From JBQTII01 sp052388275 (lineage in GTDB: Bacteria; Actinomycetota; Actinomycetes; Sporichthyales; Sporichthyaceae), in contig JBQTII010000144.1 in NCBI GenBank assembly GCA_052388275.1, forward strand, positions 1 to 12,459: a stretch of DNA of 12,459 nt, read 5' to 3'. The translations under genes and the position numbers were made by a program. Shown one piece after another: positions 6,870 through 12,459 of this stretch. Within the stretch, counting starts at the first letter, position 1. Each line of letters opens with the position of its first letter. Under the pieces are notes generated by a model that had not been told where the DNA came from, did not search any database, and saw only the letters and a program-made list of their open reading frames with translations.

Positions 6870-8264
6870 TCAGCCGAAGCGGCCGTTCACGTAGTCGAGG
6901 GTGCGCGGATCCTGGGGATCGGCGAACATGACCTCGGTGTCGCCGTGCTCGACGATCACACCGGGCGTCCCGGCTTCGGCGAGGAAGAACGCACACTTAT
7001 TGGACACCCGGGCCGCCTGCTGCATGTTGTGGGTGACGATCACGATGGTGACCTCGGTGACGAGTTCGCGGATCGTCTCCTCGATGCGCCGGGTCGAGGT
7101 CGGGTCCAGGGCGGAGCACGGCTCGTCCATCAACAGCACTCGGGGCTGCACGGCGAGGGAGCGGGCGATGCACAGGCGCTGCTGTTGCCCACCGGAGAGC
7201 GCGCCCCCCGGCTGGCGCAGGCGCTCCTTGACCTCCTTCCACAGGCCCGCCTTGGTCAGGCAGGACTCCACCAGGGCGTCCTTGGCGTCGGTGCTCACGC
7301 GCTGGCCGGTGAGCTTGAGCCCGGACACGACGTTGTCGTAGATCGACATCGCCGGAAACGGGTTGGGTTTCTGGAACACCATGCCGACCTGCCGCCGGGC
7401 GTCGGTGAGCCGTCGGTTGCGGTCGTAGAGATCCGCGCCGTCGAGGTACACCTCGCCCGCGAGGCTGGCGGACGGGATCAGCTCATGCATCCGGTTGAGG
7501 ATGCGCAGGAACGTCGACTTCCCGCACCCGGACGGCCCGATCAGCGCGGTCGCCTCGCCGGCCGGCATCGTGAGGGAGACCCGGTCGAGCACCTTGCGAT
7601 CGCCGAACCAGGCCGAGATGCCGACGGCGTCCAGGCTCGCCAGGCCCTGGTCAGGCCCGGCAGCGCTGCGCATCGCCGCCGGCAGCTGTGCCGCCGGAGC
7701 CCCTTCGTCCACCCGCAGCGCCGCGGGCGGAGTGATGTCGATCGGTGGAAGGTGAGGCGCCGTCAGCGGCGGGAAGGACGGGGCCATGCCCCCCGGGAAG
7801 ACCGGCAGCACCGCGGTGTCGTGCGGCCCGGTCGTGCGGTGGCTGACGGGCGACGCCGGCGCCAGCACGGTGGTATCGGCGAGCGCGAACGCGATCGCCT
7901 GTGCGGGCATCGCAGGGGTGGCAGCGGGCGCGGGCAGCGCGTCGTCGGGCTCGGGATCGGGTTCGGCGAGCCAGGACATCAGCTCGGATCCCGCGAACGG
8001 GTCCGGCCTGGGTGCGGCGGGTGGCTCCGGCGCCTGGGACTGGGGTGTGGGCGGCTCAAAGGCCAAGGCCGGCAGGACCGCTGGTGGCGGCGGAGCCGGC
8101 GCTGCCACCGGGGCGGCACGCATAGTGAAACGGATCCCGGCCTGGGCAGGCGGGGGCGGGGCCAGCTCGAGGTGGCGCGGCGGCGTCGCTGCGGCGTCCT
8201 CGGCCTCGTCGTCGAGGTAGGTCCAGTCGTGGTAGCTCGGCCCTGGGGCGGCGGGGACGGTCAT
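6870..8264 (-). CDS. pstB: PstB-like ABC transporter ATPase with about 200-residue Pro/Ala-rich N-terminal extension
   Basis: A 464-residue ATPase. Residues about 208-464 are a complete PstB-type domain: Walker A GPSGCGKST (243-251), Q-loop in VFQKPNPF (Gln298), signature LSGGQ (356-360), Walker B LLMDEP with Glu381, and the switch His412. The FQKPNPFPAMSIYDNV region is characteristic of the phosphate importer ATPase PstB. Typical PstB is about 250-260 residues, so the first ~200 residues are extra: acidic at the start (YHDWTYLDDEAED), then Pro/Ala-rich and probably disordered. They are real coding sequence, since third codon positions are overwhelmingly G or C. A shorter start at Met198 (7673) would give normal PstB length but has no clear ribosome site. 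The frame also stays open to 8486, but that part overlaps the sortase-like gene and looks like shadow. No pstS, pstC, pstA or phoU is present nearby. The neighbours are all cell-surface genes, so phosphate import is family inference rather than context-supported. Confidence 0.85.
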   Translation of the reverse strand: MTVPAAPGPSYHDWTYLDDEAEDAAATPPRHLELAPPPPAQAGIRFTMRAAPVAAPAPPPPAVLPALAFEPPTPQSQAPEPPAAPRPDPFAGSELMSWLAEPDPEPDDALPAPAATPAMPAQAIAFALADTTVLAPASPVSHRTTGPHDTAVLPVFPGGMAPSFPPLTAPHLPPIDITPPAALRVDEGAPAAQLPAAMRSAAGPDQGLASLDAVGISAWFGDRKVLDRVSLTMPAGEATALIGPSGCGKSTFLRILNRMHELIPSASLAGEVYLDGADLYDRNRRLTDARRQVGMVFQKPNPFPAMSIYDNVVSGLKLTGQRVSTDAKDALVESCLTKAGLWKEVKERLRQPGGALSGGQQQRLCIARSLAVQPRVLLMDEPCSALDPTSTRRIEETIRELVTEVTIVIVTHNMQQAARVSNKCAFFLAEAGTPGVIVEHGDTEVMFADPQDPRTLDYVNGRFG

Positions 8265-8294
8265 CGTGTCTCGTCTCGTTCGGTGTGCACGCGC

Positions 8295-8310
8295 TGATCC
8301 GGGGTGATCA
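8295..8310. repeat. Short inverted repeat in the pstB-like leader
   Basis: TGATC (8295-8299) and GATCA (8306-8310) could form a 5-bp stem with a 6-base loop in the 65-base gap between the sortase-like stop and the PstB-like start. It is too short to call a terminator and lacks a T-run; it may be an operator half-site pair or chance. Confidence 0.2.
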
Positions 8311-8329
8311 ACCTGCGGTGGAGCGGGGA

Positions 8330-9289
8330 CTACAGGAGATTGGGCAGGAGCCGGGCGGCGTTGTCGCTGACGGCGGTGCCGAGCCAGCCCAGGATGGGGA
8401 CCCCGACCAGCCACGCCTGCCAGCGCCCCCAGATGAGCCGAAGCCAGGTGACGGCTATGGCGGCGGCGACGAGCAGAATCCCCCACGCGCCGACGTCGGC
8501 GAGCGCATCGGGTTCTGAGGCCATGGCGCGTTCGTCGGCGGGAAGGTTGCGGGCGGTGAAGGCGGGTGTAGCGGTAGGAAATGGCGCCGAGACCAGGTCG
8601 GCGTCCACCCGAAGGGCGTCTGAGGGAGCGAACCGGGGACCGGCCGTGGTGATCAGGGTCAGCCGCGCGGGATGGGGTGCGGACTGTGGATCACCCGCGA
8701 GGCGGATCCCGACCACGGCGTACACCGCCTCGCCCTGTCCGGTGACGATGCGGACCTCGTCGCCGCGGACCAGGAAGCCCAACTGGCTGAACGGTCCGCC
8801 GTAGGCCATCCGACGCCCCATCAGAACACTGAGGCCGGATTGGCCGGGCAGGACGGTGTCGCGCCGGTGCCCGATGCCGCTGCGCAGCACCTCGGCGGTG
8901 GTGCCGGCGAGGACCACCTCCTTGATCCCCACCGAGGCGATCGAGATCCGCGCGATCGGTGCGCCCTTGGCTATCGGCCTGCCCGCCGCCGGACCGACCG
9001 GGGCTGTCCCTTCGGCCAACGTGAGGCGTAGATCGTCGTAGGCGATCTGCTGGTCTCGGTTGTGCTTGAGGGTGCCCAGCACGGAAACCTGTGCCAGGAA
9101 GCCGAACAGCAGCGCGGCCAGGATGGACATGCTGGTGGCGATGAGCACCGCGCGTTCGTCGGTGGACTTGGGTCGCCGCTGTGTTCCTTCCAGCCAGTCG
9201 CGCAGTCGTGCGCTCGGGCCGATCGGTGCCCGAGGACCCCGGGAGGGGGCGGGCGCCGGCGGAGCCGGCGGCGGTGCGGTGCTCGTCAT
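8330..9289 (-). CDS. Sortase-fold membrane protein lacking catalytic residues (pseudo-sortase)
   Basis: A 319-residue membrane protein: a cytoplasmic Pro-rich start, a transmembrane helix at about 47-70, a sortase-like domain at about 105-232, and two further hydrophobic segments at about 267-303. The sortase match is clear from the HRRDTVLPGQSG segment, the MAYGGPFSQL loop, LVRGDEV and the LTLITT strand. However, the usual GHRTTYGAPF motif reads GRRMAYGGPF (His replaced by Arg159), the TTC nucleophile strand reads ITTAG (Cys replaced by Ala216), and the FSATxRL arginine aligns with Ala225. The whole protein has no cysteine, so it cannot be a cysteine transpeptidase. I chose ATG 9289 over an in-frame GTG at 9352, which overlaps the previous stop, because the extra 21 codons use A/T-ending codons unlike the gene. 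It lies directly after two LPDTG protein genes. Probable role: scaffold, substrate binder or regulator of surface-protein anchoring (inference). Confidence 0.82.
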   Translation of the reverse strand: MTSTAPPPAPPAPAPSRGPRAPIGPSARLRDWLEGTQRRPKSTDERAVLIATSMSILAALLFGFLAQVSVLGTLKHNRDQQIAYDDLRLTLAEGTAPVGPAAGRPIAKGAPIARISIASVGIKEVVLAGTTAEVLRSGIGHRRDTVLPGQSGLSVLMGRRMAYGGPFSQLGFLVRGDEVRIVTGQGEAVYAVVGIRLAGDPQSAPHPARLTLITTAGPRFAPSDALRVDADLVSAPFPTATPAFTARNLPADERAMASEPDALADVGAWGILLVAAAIAVTWLRLIWGRWQAWLVGVPILGWLGTAVSDNAARLLPNLL

Positions 9290-9348
9290 CACGTCGCTTT
9301 CATGCGTGTCGGTTCTGCAAGGCGCCGCCGACCCTGCTCGTAGCTGGT

Positions 9349-9495
9349 TCACCCGAGCGCATCACCGGCGCCGGCCGCCCCGCGGATGCGCTCGCGGGTC
9401 GCGCCTTCGAACGCCATCACCATCGCGCCGATGATCGCGAGCATCCCCGCGAGCAACAGGATCGGCATCGGAGAGTTGGCACCGGTGTCCGGCAG
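9349..9495 (-). other. Cell-wall sorting signal of the 264-aa surface protein
   Basis: LPDTG is encoded at 9481-9495, followed by a short Pro-containing spacer, a hydrophobic stretch of about 20 residues and the tail FEGATRERIRG. This is the standard tripartite signal for sortase cleavage between Thr and Gly. Confidence 0.9.
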
Positions 9496-10143
9496 GCCCT
9501 CGTCTTCGGCGCTGATCGCGGCGGTGGTGGCGGTGCAGTCGGCGGTCTCGGTCAGAGCGGTCTCGGACAGGGCGGGATCGAGCAGCGTCGGGTCGGTGGG
9601 AACGCTCAGTTCGCTGCTCTCGGTTGTGCCGGGCGAGGTCTGGGCAGGGTCATCGACCGTGTCCAGGGCTGCCGGGGTGATCTCCAGGCCGGCGGTTGCG
9701 CTCGCCGGGTTGATCGCCGTTGTCTCGGCGCCCGTGGTGGCGCCGGTGCCGGCTGACCCGGTGCCGGTGTTCGTCGTAGCTGGGTCGGCGGGGTCGGCAA
9801 CGGTTGCGCCCGCGCCTGCGCCGGTGGGGTCGGCACTGGCGGGGTCGGCACTGGCGGGGTCGGGCACCAAGGGCTCCGTGCTCGCCGAGCCGGAGCCGGC
9901 GGTTGTGTCGCACTCGGCCTCCACGCCCGAACTGCTCTCCGTGCCCACGATCGGGCTCTCGGAGGTGTTCACTCCGGACAGGTCGATGGTGGACGGATCG
10001 GCGCCGGTGGTGTCTGTGCCGGTGCCGTCGCTGGTCACCGTCGAGGGCGCGGCGGGGTCGAGTTCGTCGGCGGCGGCACCGGGCGCGAGCGCGAGCGTGG
10101 CCAGCACACACGCGAGGAGTACGGCGGCAGTCTTGCCAGGCAT
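9349..10143 (-). CDS. LPDTG-anchored surface protein, Thr/Ala/Asp-rich (264 aa)
   Basis: A short secreted wall-anchored protein with no recognisable globular domain. Residues 1-25 are a signal peptide (MPGKTAAVLLACVL..., cleavage near GAAA). The middle is low-complexity and rich in Thr, Ser, Ala, Asp, Gly and Pro, with only two cysteines (about 74 and 201), consistent with a disordered or glycosylated stalk. The C-terminus is a full sorting signal: LPDTG (217-221), a hydrophobic helix, then FEGATRERIRG. A strong AAGGA ribosome site supports the ATG at 10143; the frame extends upstream to 10209 but that start lacks support. The gene lies 62 bases after the other LPDTG gene, with which it shares the C-terminal pattern, and 59 bases before the pseudo-sortase gene. 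It is a natural candidate partner or substrate of the sortase system; its binding function is unknown. Confidence 0.85.
   Translation of the reverse strand: MPGKTAAVLLACVLATLALAPGAAADELDPAAPSTVTSDGTGTDTTGADPSTIDLSGVNTSESPIVGTESSSGVEAECDTTAGSGSASTEPLVPDPASADPASADPTGAGAGATVADPADPATTNTGTGSAGTGATTGAETTAINPASATAGLEITPAALDTVDDPAQTSPGTTESSELSVPTDPTLLDPALSETALTETADCTATTAAISAEDEGLPDTGANSPMPILLLAGMLAIIGAMVMAFEGATRERIRGAAGAGDALG
9826..9862 (-). repeat. 15-bp tandem repeat in the 264-aa surface protein gene
   Basis: Two exact 15-base units (9826-9840 and 9841-9855) plus a partial third encode a repeated DPASA motif in the stalk region. The unit is a multiple of three, so changes in copy number would alter stalk length in frame. 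Confidence 0.8.
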
Positions 10144-10148
10144 GACGG

Positions 10149-10155
10149 TCCTTCC
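10149..10155 (-). promoter_or_regulatory. Ribosome binding site of the 264-aa LPDTG gene
   Basis: GGAAGGA on the minus strand, 5 bases before the ATG at 10143. It decides the start against the longer in-frame alternatives. Confidence 0.75.
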
Positions 10156-10205
10156 GGATCGACGAGGTCGGGGCGAGCTTGGGCGGTAGGGGACTTGCAG
10201 CCGGG

Positions 10206-10349
10206 TCACGTGAGCACCTCGGGGTCACCACGACGCCCGTGTCGAACGCGAGTGGCCGCCTCGAACATCAGCAGCAGGAACCCCGCGATCGCGAACAGCC
10301 CCGCGGTCAGGAGCATCTGGCTCGGGTTGTCCGCCCCTGTGTCGGGCAG
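10206..10349 (-). other. Cell-wall sorting signal of the 398-aa surface protein
   Basis: LPDTG is encoded at 10335-10349, followed by ADNPSQ, a hydrophobic helix of about 20 residues and the tail FEAATRVRHGRR. It closely resembles the signal of the neighbouring LPDTG protein, including the FExATRxR tail. Confidence 0.9.
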
Positions 10350-11402
10350 GGAATCGCCGGATGAACTTCCGGTGTCAGATGGGTTGTCCGCGTTCACCGG
10401 AACGACGCAGTCCTCCTGGGAGTCGGCGGCAGCCTCGGTGTCGGTGTCGGTGTCGGTGTCGGTGGCCGTGGTTGTGGTTGTGGTTGTGCCCGTGTCCGAG
10501 GTGGTGTCGGTAGCCGTGTCGGTAGCCGTGTCGGTGGCCGTGTCGTTTGTCGCGGCGAGGGCGGCGACGGATCCGTCGGTGGGGTCGGGCTCGGTGACGG
10601 CGCCCTCGGCTGCCGGCGCGCGCAGTGCCTCGATCGGCGCGGGCGGTTGCACGTCATCGACCGCGGGGCTCGCCTCGGTGATGGAGTCCTCGGCCCCGGC
10701 GGTGTCTCCGGACCCGGCGGGCTCGGGTACACACTCCGGTGGAGTGTCCCCGCGGGTGTCTTCGGCCGGCTCCGCGGAGGGAGGCGTCGAGGCCTCGGGT
10801 GCGGGATCAGGGGAGGGCTCCGACGACGGGGTCGGTGCTGCCTCGGGAGGGCTGCCGGCTGGAGGTGAGGCGGTGGGTGCGGCTGTGGGCGCGGGAGCGG
10901 ACGAGGCCGCGGTGAAGGTGGAGTCGACGCCGGTGGCGGCCTTGACGAAGGTGAGGGTGGTGGTGAACTCGCCTTCGTTGCCGCCCGGGCCGGCGCACAC
11001 CATGGTCAGGGTCACCACGCCGTCGATGGGCACGCTGCCACCCTGGGAGGTCACGACGTCGTTCCAGGTCCTGGCCAGGGGGTAGTCCAGCAGCGGCGCG
11101 CCTAGCGCCTGCTCGGGGAGTTCGGTGTTCCCGAGGGCGTTGATTCCCTCGGGCAGGCCCGCACCGCTCATCGTGATGGCGAAGGCGGTGGAGGTGGCGG
11201 GGCAGGGCGCGGAGGTGGAGAAGGCGATCGTGGCCGTGGAGGCGGCCTGACCGGTGGCGGGGGTGAGCCGTAGTTGGCCCAACACCGCGGCGTGGGCCTG
11301 CCCGGACCCGAGCGCGGGTAGCAGCAACATTGTCGCGGCGGCGGTGATGATCGCCGTCGCGCTGAGGGCGCCTCGTGTGCGCCGCTTCGCCGGGTGAGTC
11401 AT
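10206..11402 (-). CDS. LPDTG-anchored surface protein with N-terminal beta-sandwich domain and Thr-Asp repeat stalk (398 aa)
   Basis: A 398-residue wall-anchored protein. Residues 1-38 form the signal peptide, ending at GQAHA. Residues about 39-140 resemble the small Ig-like beta-sandwich common at the N-terminus of actinobacterial LPXTG proteins: a LRLTPATG start, an FSTSAPCP segment, and a closing TLTMVCAG strand, giving two cysteines that may pair. A long Pro/Ala/Ser/Glu stalk follows, then a Thr-Asp repeat tract (about residues 285-325). The C-terminus holds LPDTG (352-356), a hydrophobic helix and FEAATRVRHGRR. The AAAGGAT ribosome site fixes the ATG at 11402. A GTG directly after the upstream RTX stop is possible but less likely. 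It follows the RTX gene by 90 bases. Expected location is the outer face of the peptidoglycan. The ligand is unknown. Confidence 0.87.
   Translation of the reverse strand: MTHPAKRRTRGALSATAIITAAATMLLLPALGSGQAHAAVLGQLRLTPATGQAASTATIAFSTSAPCPATSTAFAITMSGAGLPEGINALGNTELPEQALGAPLLDYPLARTWNDVVTSQGGSVPIDGVVTLTMVCAGPGGNEGEFTTTLTFVKAATGVDSTFTAASSAPAPTAAPTASPPAGSPPEAAPTPSSEPSPDPAPEASTPPSAEPAEDTRGDTPPECVPEPAGSGDTAGAEDSITEASPAVDDVQPPAPIEALRAPAAEGAVTEPDPTDGSVAALAATNDTATDTATDTATDTTSDTGTTTTTTTATDTDTDTDTEAAADSQEDCVVPVNADNPSDTGSSSGDSLPDTGADNPSQMLLTAGLFAIAGFLLLMFEAATRVRHGRRGDPEVLT
10436..10545 (-). repeat. Thr-Asp/Thr-Ala microsatellite in the 398-aa surface protein gene
   Basis: A run of 6-base GTGTCG-type units (plus-strand view) at about 10436-10464, a GTGGTT-type triplet run coding for Thr, and three 12-base GGTAGCCGTGTC-like units at about 10507-10545. 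They encode ATDTATDTATD, a poly-Thr run and TDTDTDTD. The array is in frame and prone to slippage. A Thr-rich stalk would suit O-glycosylation. Confidence 0.85.
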
Positions 11403-11406
11403 GGCG

Positions 11407-11413
11407 ATCCTTT
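11407..11413 (-). promoter_or_regulatory. Ribosome binding site of the 398-aa LPDTG gene
   Basis: AAAGGAT on the minus strand, 4 bases before the ATG at 11402; a strong site that supports this start. Confidence 0.75.
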
Positions 11414-11492
11414 CCCGATCATGACGGTGCGGGGTGCTGGTCGGCCGCCGCGATGGCGCCCGGCCCGGGTGGGCATCCAGGGCGGTCATCAC

Positions 11493-12459
11493 TCACTCGC
11501 GCCTAGCGCTGGGGATCACCCGGTCGTTGCCGAGGCCACCGCTGATCCGGTCGTTGCCCGGTCCGCCGACGAGCAGGTCGTTGCCGTTGTCGCCGAAGAG
11601 CCAGTCATCGCCCTCGTCGCCGAGGATTCGGTCGTTGTCGTTGCCGCCGCGCAGGAAGTCGTTGCCGGTGCCGCCGACGATCAGGTCGTTCCCGGCTCCG
11701 CCGTAGCCCACGTCGATCCCGGCCTCCCCGCTGAGCAGGTCATTGCCGTTGCCGCCGGACATGAGGTCACGCCCGCTGCCGCCACAGAGGATGTCGTTGC
11801 CCTCGAGGCCGATCAGGATGTCGTTTCCGCCCAGGCCACGGAGCAGGTCCGGGCCGGCGGTGCCGACCAGGACGTCATCGCGGGCGGTGCCTTCCTGCAG
11901 GGCGTAGCCGGTGGGGGCGGGGCTGCCGGCCGCGCAGACGGAGCCGATGGTCGGCGGGGCGGGCGGGCTGAGGGGTTGCGCGAAGGCCCAGCGGCTCGCG
12001 GTCGCGGTGCGCACGTTGATCAGCACGTCGCCCCCGTCGGCGGGCACGATCGACTCCACGCAGGGGTTGGGGTCGGCTGCGGCGGCGGTTCTGCTCGCGC
12101 ACGGCGCTACCGCGACCCCGTTGCGGTAGACGGTCGGGTTGCCCCGCATCCCGACCAGAGAGTTGTCGAGGAGGAAGGTCAGGCGCAGCGGATTCGCCAC
12201 CGTCGCGGCCGGAGCCTCGATGACGACCTGCCTGCCGATGAACGTGAAACCTGCCGGGGTCGGGTCCGAGGGTGCGGTGCTCTCGTTGATCGACACGGGC
12301 CCGGCGAGTAGACCGGCGGGCACTGTGACGGAGGTCCCGATCGGGTCCAGCACGGACGCCGCTGTGTTCGTCGCCAGCGTGCCGCCGGTGGTGGTGGCGA
12401 TTGAGGCGGCGGAGTCCAGCACCGTCCCAGGGGCGGGGATGGGGGGTGCCGTGGTGGGG
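11493..12459 (-). CDS. Secreted RTX-repeat (calcium-binding) protein, partial at its 5' end
   Basis: The frame stays open past the right edge, upstream of a GTG at 12422 that is only an internal codon, so the start and signal peptide are outside the window. At least 321 residues are visible. A Pro-rich linker is followed by a beta-rich domain: a TVPAGLLAGP strand, FTFIGRQVVIEAPAA, a PLRLTFLLD strand, two cysteines that may pair, and DVLINVRTATASRWAF. This type of domain is common in actinobacterial secreted proteins. After another Pro-rich linker come 14 nine-residue RTX repeats of the form GGxGNDxLx, ending six residues before the stop. Such repeats bind calcium and form a parallel beta-roll. 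Many RTX proteins leave by type I secretion, but in a single-membrane actinomycete general secretion is more likely. The gene is first of the envelope gene set visible here, 90 bases before the LPDTG gene. Confidence 0.85.
   Translation of the reverse strand, partial: PTTAPPIPAPGTVLDSAASIATTTGGTLATNTAASVLDPIGTSVTVPAGLLAGPVSINESTAPSDPTPAGFTFIGRQVVIEAPAATVANPLRLTFLLDNSLVGMRGNPTVYRNGVAVAPCASRTAAAADPNPCVESIVPADGGDVLINVRTATASRWAFAQPLSPPAPPTIGSVCAAGSPAPTGYALQEGTARDDVLVGTAGPDLLRGLGGNDILIGLEGNDILCGGSGRDLMSGGNGNDLLSGEAGIDVGYGGAGNDLIVGGTGNDFLRGGNDNDRILGDEGDDWLFGDNGNDLLVGGPGNDRISGGLGNDRVIPSARRE
11514..11891 (-). repeat. Fourteen RTX nonapeptide repeats (27-bp units)
   Basis: The region divides exactly into 14 units of nine codons, most fitting G-G/D/E-x-G-N-D-x-hydrophobic-x. 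The first unit (GTARDDVLV) and the seventh (GEAGIDVGY) are the most diverged. The DNA units are related but not identical, so the array is stable rather than newly expanded. Calcium binding is expected from the Gly and Asp positions. Confidence 0.9.

Noticed and set aside
4974..8297. A 1107-codon plus-strand open frame
   Set aside because: It lies opposite the NlpC/P60 and PstB-like genes, whose domains and motifs are clear. The translation is Arg/Gly/His-rich without any family motif, typical of an antisense shadow in G+C-rich DNA.
8265..8486. Longer PstB-like protein starting at 8486
   Set aside because: The extra residues overlap the 3' end of the sortase-like gene and are Arg/His-rich shadow sequence. 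ATG 8264 begins a sequence with proper codon bias.
8640..8830. A catalytically active sortase, or a Cys supplied by recoding or frameshift
   Set aside because: The codon at the Cys position is GCC, not TGA or TGC, and the frame is intact on both sides. Two base changes would be needed, so a single sequencing error does not explain it, and the His and Arg are missing as well.
9290..9352. GTG start at 9352 for the sortase-like protein (4-base overlap with the previous stop)
   Set aside because: The 21 extra codons include CTA, CGA, GCA, AGA, CAT and GAA, unlike the rest of the gene. ATG 9289 is the better start, though the overlap keeps the alternative possible.
11403..11492. Terminator or separate promoter between the RTX gene and the first LPDTG gene
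   Set aside because: Only short G+C-rich inverted stretches are seen, without a T-run, and no convincing -35/-10 pair could be placed, so I did not call either.

Overview
The window comes from a high-GC Gram-positive bacterium, most likely an actinomycete (Actinomycetota). The reasons are the very G+C-rich DNA with G/C-biased third codon positions, two cell-wall proteins ending in LPDTG sorting signals, an Rv2525c-type (DUF1906) secreted glycoside-hydrolase-like protein and a C40-type NlpC/P60 protein of the style common in actinobacteria. I cannot name the genus. No tRNA, rRNA, CRISPR array, transposase or phage gene is visible.

Layout. (1) Positions 1-1858, minus strand: a secreted, glycine-rich parallel beta-helix protein with a choice-of-anchor Q-like C-terminal motif, cut by the left edge. 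(2) 1859-2108: a divergent intergenic region with a plausible promoter for gene 1 and a leaderless-type -10 box directly before gene 3. (3) 2109-3515, plus strand: an isolated amidohydrolase closely matching 8-oxoguanine deaminase, the only plus-strand gene and the only obvious metabolic enzyme. (4) 12459 down to 3565, minus strand: seven consecutive genes that look like one cell-envelope unit. In transcription order these are an RTX-repeat secreted protein (start beyond the right edge), two LPDTG-anchored surface proteins, a sortase-fold membrane protein, a PstB-like ABC ATPase with a long disordered N-terminus, a membrane-anchored NlpC/P60 protein with an 18-residue poly-Asp run, and a DUF1906 protein. 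Gaps are about 90, 62, 59, 65 and 129 bases, and the last pair overlaps by 4 bases (ATGA).

How they may work together (inference). The LPDTG proteins are built for covalent attachment to peptidoglycan, yet the only sortase-like gene present lacks the catalytic His, Cys and Arg and has no cysteine at all. It is best read as a pseudo-sortase: a membrane scaffold, substrate-binding or regulatory protein rather than a transpeptidase. The adjacent ATPase has complete ABC motifs but no pstS, pstC or pstA partner in the window. With two wall-acting proteins (NlpC/P60 and DUF1906) at the end, the set could be a surface-protein display and wall-remodelling module with an ATPase and a non-catalytic sortase. 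This grouping is the most interesting item in the window and is a hypothesis from gene order, not shown function.
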